DNA of 64,000 nt from Qiania dongpingensis (GTDB lineage Bacteria > Bacillota > Clostridia > Lachnospirales > Lachnospiraceae): positions 2,790,001 through 2,854,000 of the forward strand of contig NZ_CP060634.1 in assembly GCF_014337195.1 (NCBI RefSeq), written 5' to 3'. The position numbers and the translations under genes were made by a program. The notes under the pieces were generated by a model, which worked only from the letters and a program-made list of their open reading frames with translations, was not told the origin of the DNA and searched no databases. Positions within the stretch are counted from its first letter, which is position 1. Every line of letters starts with the position of its first letter. Below, in pieces: positions 1-6,871 of this stretch.

Positions 1-177
1 AGGATGCGGGCATAAAAAAAGAATTCCGTCTGTCCTGTATAATATTAATGTATTCCCCGAAAAAAGAGGAGTGCACAAGGAGGGCACCAAAGCTTGTATC
101 CCTGCTATTGCTATTTTTCCGGATTCTTTTATAATAGAACAAAGAAATCTCGGAAGATTTTAAGGGAGGAGATCTGG

Positions 178-1167
178 ATGTATAAGATAATAGATGAATC
201 TGGCAATCTATACTGCCAGTATAAGTATGAAAAAGAGGCGGAATTTGAACGGATGGTCGTTTCCAACGCAGAGGCGATCTTCGGCGCGTCGGGGATCTAT
301 TTTGACATGAAGAGGCTCATCGGGACTCCGAAAAAGGGGGCGGCGGTGCCGGACGGATACTATCTAGATCTGACCTTTCATGACAATCCCCGTCTCTATC
401 TTGTGGAGGTGGAGCTCACAGGGCACGATGTCTACGGGCATATCGGAGAGCAGATCCTGCGGTTTGGAATATCATCTGAAACAGACAAGTACAAGATGAA
501 GAGCCTGCTGCTTGACAATATCGACCGGGATTTTTCAAAAAAGGAAAAGCTCTGTCAGTTTTTTCGGGAGTCAAGATACGGAAACATCAATGAATTGCTG
601 GATAAGGTCATCTTTGACAGCAAGCCGGCGGCAATCATCGTGATAGATGAGGCAACAGAGGAGCTGTCCAATGTGATGGGGCAGCTGACGATGGCGACGG
701 AAGTCATCGAGGCACAGACTTATATCTGTGGAAACGAAAGGCTGCATCGTTTCACTCCCTTCAAGGATGACGTACTGACCGGCCTGCCTGCCGCGGAGGA
801 TGCCGATGAGCTGGATACGATCGTCGTTCCGGCCAGAAAAGAGGGCTTTGAGGAGGAGTTCCTGAAAAACAACAGATGGTTCGCGGTACGGATATCCGGA
901 GCCATGCTGGACAGAATCCGCTATATCGCGGCTTATCAGGTGGCGCCGGTATCCGGTATCACTTATATAGCAGAGGTGGACAGGATTGAGAAATATAAGG
1001 ATACCAACAAGTATATTGTGCTTTTCAGGCCCGGTTCTCTGAAAAAAATCAATAAAGTGGGCCTTGGGAGAAAAAAGGGCCAGGCCCCTCAGGCCCCCCG
1101 CTATTCCTCCTATGACAGGATCCTGAAAGCGGGATCTCTGGATGATATCTGGGATAAGTCGCTGTAA
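178..1167 (+). CDS. PD-(D/E)XK nuclease-like protein
   Basis: A 329-residue protein. I chose the ATG at 178 because a strong GGGAGGA site precedes it; a longer in-frame reading back to position 94 has no good ribosome binding site. An early helix (about residues 18-35) is followed by PD at 58-59, then LVEVEL with E77 and E79, then HIGEQILRF. This spacing fits a PD-(D/E)XK fold with E in place of the usual lysine. The C-terminal part (about residues 225-315) looks like a small beta-rich domain of its own. No methylase or specificity subunit flanks it in the same direction, so a restriction role is not supported. Target and function are unknown. A -10-like TATAAT lies at 38-43. Confidence 0.65.
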   Translation: MYKIIDESGNLYCQYKYEKEAEFERMVVSNAEAIFGASGIYFDMKRLIGTPKKGAAVPDGYYLDLTFHDNPRLYLVEVELTGHDVYGHIGEQILRFGISSETDKYKMKSLLLDNIDRDFSKKEKLCQFFRESRYGNINELLDKVIFDSKPAAIIVIDEATEELSNVMGQLTMATEVIEAQTYICGNERLHRFTPFKDDVLTGLPAAEDADELDTIVVPARKEGFEEEFLKNNRWFAVRISGAMLDRIRYIAAYQVAPVSGITYIAEVDRIEKYKDTNKYIVLFRPGSLKKINKVGLGRKKGQAPQAPRYSSYDRILKAGSLDDIWDKSL

Positions 1168-1205
1168 AATTTTAATTCTTATAATCTTGAACATTCAATG
1201 AAACA

Positions 1206-2036
1206 TTACTTTTCTAATAGGACTGCGATTGTGTCGCTATCGGATTGATAGCTCTTTCCCGTAACATCACTATATATGCCGCATACTTTAAAACCAGTTT
1301 TTTCGGCTTCTTTTATTAAGCGTTTTCCTGAGAAATAAGTGTTCCATAGATAATAAGGTACGATTTCGTCTTTTGAGACGATCGTTATCAAATCCAAAGT
1401 CACATAATCCGGATACTTGTAGAAACCGCTTAAGGCAGCGTATTCATCGGGACGCCAAAATCCGCCGTTGCAGCAGAACTCCCAGATCTGCTGTTCTTTG
1501 AAATTATTAAATTTATTCATAGAAAAAACATCCAATAATAATTTTCCGCCTGGATTTAGATGATGAAAGATTTTGCCCAGGATAGCCTGTCTTTCATCTG
1601 GAGACAACACACCGTAATCGCAGTAAATCATCACAGAAAGGTCGAACCGGTCCATTAAATCCATATTTAAATAATTTTGATACAAATAATGAATGTCTAA
1701 ATTCTTATCCATGGCAGATTGCTTTGCAAAATCAATAGAACGTTTCGAGAAGTCTATTCCAGTAACATGATATCCTGCTTCGGCAAATTTTTCAGCGTAG
1801 ATACCGGGCCCGCATCCAACATCAAGAAGTGAAGGATATTCAGAAGGAGGGACAAGTTCATTTATCCATGCGGCAGATTGTTTAATAAATTCTAGCCTTC
1901 TGCTGGCTCCGTCAAATTCCGGATCCAAGTGTGCTTTAAGCATTTGCTTGGAAATATATCCATCGTTCCAAAACTCAGCATTTGATTTTGTATAAACAGG
2001 AGGCAGTATTAAAGATTCAAAAAAGCTGTTGTTCAT
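1206..2036 (-). CDS. Class I SAM-dependent methyltransferase
   Basis: A 276-residue protein. I chose the start at 2036 because GAAAGGA sits just upstream; a 20-residue upstream extension has no site. Motif I of Rossmann methyltransferases is clear (LDVGCGPG, about residues 75-82), followed by an acidic motif II (VTGIDFS) and a helical C-terminal half. The family transfers a methyl group from SAM to small molecules or occasionally proteins; nothing here fixes the substrate. The gene converges on the PD-(D/E)XK gene with a 38-base gap and lies downstream of the two-HTH regulator A on the same strand, so co-transcription with that regulator is possible. Confidence 0.8.
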   Translation of the reverse strand: MNNSFFESLILPPVYTKSNAEFWNDGYISKQMLKAHLDPEFDGASRRLEFIKQSAAWINELVPPSEYPSLLDVGCGPGIYAEKFAEAGYHVTGIDFSKRSIDFAKQSAMDKNLDIHYLYQNYLNMDLMDRFDLSVMIYCDYGVLSPDERQAILGKIFHHLNPGGKLLLDVFSMNKFNNFKEQQIWEFCCNGGFWRPDEYAALSGFYKYPDYVTLDLITIVSKDEIVPYYLWNTYFSGKRLIKEAEKTGFKVCGIYSDVTGKSYQSDSDTIAVLLEK

Positions 2037-2103
2037 TTTTTTCCTTTCTGATGTGGGGTATACCACAAGGAGCGCATGGGAAGAATAATTCAGCAAATCT
2101 GGA

Positions 2104-3519
2104 TCACGAAGCAGAAATGGGCGGGAGATCCAGCGTACCGGCTTCTTCGATTCCCACGGAAACCGCTTTTTTTCTGCAAGAATGAAAAAGGGCGTGGAGG
2201 CTTTTTTCTAATTCCTCGGAAAAACGGCGGCTGTCTCCGGCCTCCAGGCTTTCCGCGAGGTTTACGGCATAAGCGCCCAGACTGGACGCGGGCGGCAGAT
2301 ATGAGAGCGGATATCCCCATATGAGATGACTCAATAGGTGTTCATAAATATCCCGGATGGATAAGTATTTTTCAGAGCGGAGCAGAAGATTCAGGCAGAT
2401 TACTTCCATAAGGCCGGTCCGGTTCAATTTCTTTGCAATACAGAGTCTGGATGAGGCGTCGAGAAGCTCTTCTCTCTTCAAGCAGGGCAAAATCCCTTCT
2501 GTCACTTTTCGGCAGGTGATGGCCAGAATTTGAAGACAATACAAAAAAGAGAGGATTTTCTTTTGGACCTGGAGATCCTGCCAGTCGACCCTTTCTAAGC
2601 TTTCTTGTTCAGAGAGGACCCTTGTTCCTCTGCCGTTAATGGATTCTGTTATTCCAAGATTATCTAGGAGCTTGATGGTCCGGCGCATGGTAATGACCGC
2701 GGCAGAAAACTCTTCTGCCAAAACGGATGCGGATGGAAGAAAGGTGCCTGCGGGATAGATACCGCAGAAGATTCGGCAGACCAGCTTGGCGGCGATGCTC
2801 CCGCATATCTGAGGCTTTGACCAGCGGTAGAAGTTTTCAGCGGGCAGACTCTCAGACCGCGGGATAAGGACAAACTGATATTTCTGGTAAATTTTATTGA
2901 CCAGCGTCCGAAGTTCGTCGAAATCTCCTTTCTTTCGTACGAAGAGAATCTTCCGGAAATACTGGCATATCAGTTCATGAGGCGTTTGCCATTTTGGTGC
3001 GTCCTGAAACATGCGGGAGAGGAAAAAGGGATAGGAATACAGCAGTACATCGTAGTAGAGATCGTCCAGCAGTGGATTTTTAAGTTTGCCGACGATTCCG
3101 GACAAAAACCGTATTACCGGCTCGTCCCAGGCGTTGCCGGGACAGCTGAGGATCCTGCCTAACGATTCCAGATCTTCGTCATCGCAGAGAAAGAGTCCGT
3201 AACAAAAAATGCTTGGCAGAAAAAGTGCCAGGCTTTGGTACAGATCCTGGAATGTCTGTTCCGAAGTATACAGGCAGGGCGGCAGTTCTCCGGCGGCGTC
3301 AGGAGTGCGGACGAGTACAGGCCGCTTATTTTTGGCTGTAAAAATATAACCGTCTTCTTCCAGCATTTTGTAGGCACAGCGTATCGTCATAGTCGAAACG
3401 CGGAACATTTTGCTGAGTCTGTGGATGGAAGGAAAGGGTTCCTTTTCTGGATAGAATCCGTAGTGGATTCGCGCCATCATATAACGGTAGATCAAAATCT
3501 GAAAATTTTTCTTCTCCAA
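2104..3519 (-). CDS. GntR-type regulator with two HTH domains (regulator A)
   Basis: About 471 residues. The first GntR-like winged HTH spans roughly residues 8-68 (SIHRLSKMFRVS, TMTIRCAYKMLEEDGYI). A helical stretch follows, and a second GntR-like HTH lies at about 239-302 (FLPSASVLAEEFS, TMRRTIKLLDNLG, INGRGTRVL), then a helical C-terminal domain of about 165 residues. Ordinary GntR proteins have one HTH. A clear paralogue with the same plan lies at 27444-28919. The start is probably TTG at 3519 with a weak distant AAGAAAG; it is uncertain. The gene is divergent from the hybrid kinase at 3755, which suggests a functional link. The ligand is unknown. Confidence 0.75.
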   Translation of the reverse strand: MEKKNFQILIYRYMMARIHYGFYPEKEPFPSIHRLSKMFRVSTMTIRCAYKMLEEDGYIFTAKNKRPVLVRTPDAAGELPPCLYTSEQTFQDLYQSLALFLPSIFCYGLFLCDDEDLESLGRILSCPGNAWDEPVIRFLSGIVGKLKNPLLDDLYYDVLLYSYPFFLSRMFQDAPKWQTPHELICQYFRKILFVRKKGDFDELRTLVNKIYQKYQFVLIPRSESLPAENFYRWSKPQICGSIAAKLVCRIFCGIYPAGTFLPSASVLAEEFSAAVITMRRTIKLLDNLGITESINGRGTRVLSEQESLERVDWQDLQVQKKILSFLYCLQILAITCRKVTEGILPCLKREELLDASSRLCIAKKLNRTGLMEVICLNLLLRSEKYLSIRDIYEHLLSHLIWGYPLSYLPPASSLGAYAVNLAESLEAGDSRRFSEELEKSLHALFHSCRKKAVSVGIEEAGTLDLPPISAS

Positions 3520-3754
3520 TAGTCCGACACCATTCTTTCTTAAATACCTGTGATAAAGTATACCATGTTTTTTAATTAAAATCTATTTTTGATATCCGTT
3601 TGAGTATTCCCAAATTATTCTTTCCATGTGGATAAAAATGTGATATGATGATAAAGGTCGAGGGATGACGACAGCCGACAGACTGCCATATAATGATAAA
3701 AGGGCGGCAGCCCCATTCCATTGTTTAGAAAGGTAATTACCGGGAGGATTCAAT
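3520..3754. promoter_or_regulatory. Divergent promoter region, regulator A / hybrid kinase
   Basis: This 235-base gap separates two divergent genes. Toward the kinase there are two possible promoters: an extended -10 (TG-A-TATGAT, 3641-3649) and TATAAT at 3689-3694. Two similar blocks, ATGATAAAGG at 3648-3657 and AATGATAAAAGG at 3692-3703, lie 45 bases apart and overlap these -10 elements. They could be sites for regulator A. A short CTGCC/GGCAG stem can form at about 3683-3710 in the leader. I see no known riboswitch. Confidence 0.45.
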
Positions 3755-6166
3755 ATGAAAAATGAGATAACAGACTCTGCCGGAATTGTGACAGCCCAGT
3801 CGGCTGATTATGAGTATAATACACTGATGCGGCTTTTGGGCGTCAGCGTGAGCAAACATCTGCTGGATGAACATTTTACGCTGGTCTGGGCCAACGATTT
3901 TTATTATGAGCTGATCGGCTGGCCAAAAGAAGAATATGAGGAGATTTTTCACAACCGTCCGGATTTATATTACGAGGACTTTCAGGATGAATGGAAGGAA
4001 CTTACGGAGACGGTCATGGAAACAGTCGCGAAGCATCAGAACGGATATCGTCTGGTGGCGAAGATGCCCCAAAAAGGCGGCGGACATGTATGGGTCCAGA
4101 TTTGTAATTCGTTTTCCGATGAGTATGTGAACGGATACCAGGTTTCGTATACGGTCATGACCAATATTGATGATTTGGTACGAGTTCAGAAAGAGCAGTC
4201 GGTCACTTACAGCAATCTCCCGGGTTTCGTAGCCAAGTTCCGCGTGGACGGAGACGGATTTCGTTTTCTATATGCCAATGACCGGTTTACAGAATCCTTT
4301 GAGGAATTTTCGGAAAACGGTCTTTATAAAGGAATCACGAATTATGGATCGGAGCAGAATCATTCTGCGTACCGTCAAAATTTTCCATTAATGCGTGCCG
4401 GTAAACCAGTTCATTTCACACTGCAGGCAAAGGACAGATCAGGCGGCGATATGTGGCTGCAAGTCAACGGAGACTGTGTTGACTGGCTGGACGGAAACCC
4501 AGTTTATTTGATTATCTATATTGATGTGACGGATATCACGGAACAGAGGGAACTGCAAAAGCAGCTGGAGGAGCGTTCAGAAATGCTGCACAATGCCCTG
4601 GAATCGGCAGAACAGGCCAACCGGGCGAAATCGGAATTCTTGTCCCGCATGAGCCATGACATCCGCACGCCCATGAATGCGATCATCGGTATGACCGCCA
4701 TTGCGGGAACTCATATTGATGATAAAGAGCGGGTCTTAAATTGCTTGGAAAAGATCACATTATCTTCCAAGCTGCTTTTAAGCTTGATCAATGAAGTGCT
4801 GGATATGGCGCGGATCGAAAGCGGGCGGATCGCTCTCTCCGAGGAAGAATTCAGCCTGAGCGATCTGCTTCAGAATATTATTACGGTCATGCAGCCGTCT
4901 ATCATGGATAAAAATCACCGTTTTAATATCCATGCTTACGGGCTGCGTCACGAAAATGTCATTGGCGATCCCCAGCGGATCCAGCAGGTCTTTTTGAATA
5001 TCCTTTCCAATGCGGTCAAATACACGCCGGATGATGGGGAAATCCTGTTTGAAATCCGGGAAAAGCCGTCTCAGATCCAGGGCTGCGGCTGCTATGAATT
5101 TTCTTTTCAGGATAACGGATATGGCATGAAGCCGGAATTTTTGAAAAAGCTGTTCACCCCTTTTGAGCGGGCGGACGATGCCGACGTGCGTTCCATCCAG
5201 GGAACAGGGCTTGGCATGGCCATCAGCCAGAATATTGTCCGGATGATGAACGGCGATATCCAGGTGGAAAGTGTCTATGGGAAGGGATCAAAATTTACAG
5301 TCATTCTGTATTTGGAGGTTTGTGAAGAAGAGAAGCTGGATCTAAAGCTGAAAGAGACGTTTCCTGTATTGGTGGTGGACGATGACAGGATTGCCTGCGA
5401 AACTGTCTGCGAACGGCTGGATGAGATCGGACTGAGCAGCAGATGGGTGCTGAGTGGAGAAGAAGCAGTGGAAGAGGTTGAGAAGAACCATCGGATAAAT
5501 GAGGATTTTCTTGCTGTGATCATAGATTTGACGATGCCGGGGATGAACGGCATTGAGACGACGAGGAAGATTCGGGCTGTGGCGGGTCCCGATATTCCAA
5601 TCATCCTGATTTCCGCTTATGACTGGCTGGATTATGAAGAAGAAGCGCTGGCGGCGGGAGCCAACGGCTTTGTCGTCAAGCCGATGCTTAAGTCCAATCT
5701 GGTCTATACGATCAAAAAATACGTTCTGAAAGAAAACGTGGAATCCAACGCGAGGCCTCAGATACAGTCAGAACGATCCTACAAAGGGAAAAGGCTGCTT
5801 TTGGTGGAGGACAATGCCTTTAATCGGGAAATAGCGGAAGAAATCCTTGGCCAGACCGGGTTTGCGGTGGAGACGGCGGAGAATGGCCTGGAGGCGGTCG
5901 AACAGTTTTCTGCCGTTCCAGAATTTTATTATGATCTCGTCTTTATGGATCTGCAGATGCCGGTGATGGATGGGCTGGAGGCGGCCCGTCGGATACGGAG
6001 CATGGACAGAAAGGACGCGGCTGCGGTTCCTATCATAGCCATGACGGCCAATGCGATGAAAAAAGATATGGAGGCTTCCATATCCGCGGGAATGAACGCC
6101 CATCTGGTGAAACCCCTGGAATTGGAATTGCTGTATCAGGTGATAGAAAAATACATGGGCGGCTGA
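3755..6166 (+). CDS. Hybrid sensor histidine kinase, PAS-PAS-HisKA-HATPase-REC-REC
   Basis: An 803-residue protein with no membrane segment or signal peptide, so probably cytoplasmic. Two PAS-like domains (about 25-135 and 145-262) are followed by a short coiled coil, HisKA with H301 in SHDIRTPMNAI, and a HATPase with DNGYGM and GTGLGMA glycine boxes. Two receiver domains come last: D591 in IDLTMPGMNG and D732 in MDLQMPVMDG. No HPt or output domain is present, so phosphate must leave through another protein or the receivers act by binding. A good GGGAGGA precedes the ATG. The gene is divergent from regulator A. A short GC hairpin overlaps the stop codon. Confidence 0.92.
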   Translation: MKNEITDSAGIVTAQSADYEYNTLMRLLGVSVSKHLLDEHFTLVWANDFYYELIGWPKEEYEEIFHNRPDLYYEDFQDEWKELTETVMETVAKHQNGYRLVAKMPQKGGGHVWVQICNSFSDEYVNGYQVSYTVMTNIDDLVRVQKEQSVTYSNLPGFVAKFRVDGDGFRFLYANDRFTESFEEFSENGLYKGITNYGSEQNHSAYRQNFPLMRAGKPVHFTLQAKDRSGGDMWLQVNGDCVDWLDGNPVYLIIYIDVTDITEQRELQKQLEERSEMLHNALESAEQANRAKSEFLSRMSHDIRTPMNAIIGMTAIAGTHIDDKERVLNCLEKITLSSKLLLSLINEVLDMARIESGRIALSEEEFSLSDLLQNIITVMQPSIMDKNHRFNIHAYGLRHENVIGDPQRIQQVFLNILSNAVKYTPDDGEILFEIREKPSQIQGCGCYEFSFQDNGYGMKPEFLKKLFTPFERADDADVRSIQGTGLGMAISQNIVRMMNGDIQVESVYGKGSKFTVILYLEVCEEEKLDLKLKETFPVLVVDDDRIACETVCERLDEIGLSSRWVLSGEEAVEEVEKNHRINEDFLAVIIDLTMPGMNGIETTRKIRAVAGPDIPIILISAYDWLDYEEEALAAGANGFVVKPMLKSNLVYTIKKYVLKENVESNARPQIQSERSYKGKRLLLVEDNAFNREIAEEILGQTGFAVETAENGLEAVEQFSAVPEFYYDLVFMDLQMPVMDGLEAARRIRSMDRKDAAAVPIIAMTANAMKKDMEASISAGMNAHLVKPLELELLYQVIEKYMGG

Positions 6167-6180
6167 ACGGCCGCCTCTTC
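6158..6180 (+). terminator. Weak terminator after hybrid kinase
   Basis: GGCGGC (6158-6163) pairs with GCCGCC (6170-6175), and a T-rich tract (TCTTCTTC) follows. The stem overlaps the kinase stop codon. It is short, so termination may be partial. Confidence 0.4.
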
Positions 6181-6224
6181 TTCGCGGAAAGAAAGGCGAA
6201 ATCAGAAAATGTCAAAAAGTATTC

Positions 6225-6253
6225 TTGACAAAATGGTTAGATGATGCTAACAT
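6225..6253 (+). promoter_or_regulatory. feo operon promoter
   Basis: TTGACA (6225-6230) and TAACAT (6248-6253) are separated by 17 bases. The first of three operator-like dyads (6233-6253) fills the spacer and covers the -10, so a bound regulator would block RNA polymerase. Confidence 0.7.
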
Positions 6254-6314
6254 GAGCATGGTTAGGAAAATCTAACCATATATTTTTGGAGACTGGTTAG
6301 TGCATACTTACCAT
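6233..6314. promoter_or_regulatory. Three tandem operator dyads upstream of feoA
   Basis: Three copies of TGGTTAG-N6-CTAACCA-type dyads are visible. Copy 1 is GTTAG-N6-CTAAC (about 6233-6253). Copy 2 is a perfect ATGGTTAG-N6-CTAACCAT (6258-6279). Copy 3 is TGGTTAG-N6-CTTACCA (6294-6313), one base off. The half-site and spacing resemble DtxR/IdeR-type iron boxes. That assignment is inference, because no regulator gene is nearby. Confidence 0.75.
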
Positions 6315-6330
6315 TGAGAGAGGGATGAAT

Positions 6331-6576
6331 ATGATGCCGTTGACACTAGCAGTTATCGGGGAAGAGAACATGATCAGGAAGGTCAGTGGAAAGCCGGAGG
6401 TCCGGGCGCATCTGGAGAATCTTGGCTTTGTTTCCGGAGGCAGCATCACCGTGGTTTCCACTATGGGAGGAAATCTCATAGTAAATGTTAAAGATTCGCG
6501 CGTGGCGATCAGCCGGGAGATGGCCGGAAAGATCATGGTGCAGGCCAGTACAGAGAATCAGGAGGAGACAGTATGA
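6331..6576 (+). CDS. feoA: FeoA-domain ferrous iron transport protein
   Basis: An SH3-like FeoA domain protein of about 81 residues. It carries the typical PEVRAHLENLGFVSG core and a terminal segment similar to the next gene. FeoA is a small cytoplasmic partner of the FeoB permease. The ATG at 6331 lies six bases after GAGAGAGGG; ATGs at 6325 and 6334 are also possible. Its stop overlaps the next feoA by four bases (ATGA), which implies translational coupling. Two consecutive FeoA genes before feoB are common in Clostridia. Confidence 0.9.
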   Translation: MMPLTLAVIGEENMIRKVSGKPEVRAHLENLGFVSGGSITVVSTMGGNLIVNVKDSRVAISREMAGKIMVQASTENQEETV

Positions 6577-6794
6577 AAACATTGAGGCAGGTGAAAGTGG
6601 GCGATTCGGCCAAAGTGGTGAAGCTCCACGGCGAAGGCGCCGTGAAGCGCAGAATCATGGATATGGGCATCACGCGCGGTGTGGAGGTCCATGTTCGGAA
6701 GGTAGCTCCTTTGGGCGACCCCATAGAGATTACCGTCAGAGGATATGAGCTGTCCATTCGGAAAGCGGATGCGGACATGATTGAAGTAGAATAA
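6573..6794 (+). CDS. feoA: FeoA-domain protein, second copy
   Basis: A 73-residue FeoA domain with the motif KRRIMDMGITRG and the closing IRKADADMIEV. It is more canonical than the first copy. It starts inside the stop of the upstream feoA (four-base overlap) and is followed after 77 bases by feoB, so the three genes form one operon. Its role is in Fe2+ uptake with FeoB, at the cytoplasmic face. Confidence 0.92.
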   Translation: MKTLRQVKVGDSAKVVKLHGEGAVKRRIMDMGITRGVEVHVRKVAPLGDPIEITVRGYELSIRKADADMIEVE

Positions 6795-6830
6795 CCATGG
6801 GGAGCGCGGCTCCCTGTTTTTCAGAACGAA

Positions 6831-6848
6831 GGTTAGAGGAGACTAATT
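6831..6848. promoter_or_regulatory. Possible fourth feo dyad, upstream of feoB
   Basis: GGTTAG-N6-CTAATT, with the same half-site and spacer as the three promoter dyads but with two mismatches in the second arm. It lies 23 bases before the feoB start. It could be a weak internal site or chance. Confidence 0.35.
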
Positions 6849-6871
6849 ATTTTTGGAAAGGACAGAATGCG

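Noticed and set aside
178-2036. Nuclease-like gene plus methyltransferase as a restriction-modification pair
   Set aside because: The genes are convergent, the methyltransferase is of the small-molecule type without DNA-methylase motifs, and no specificity domain is present.
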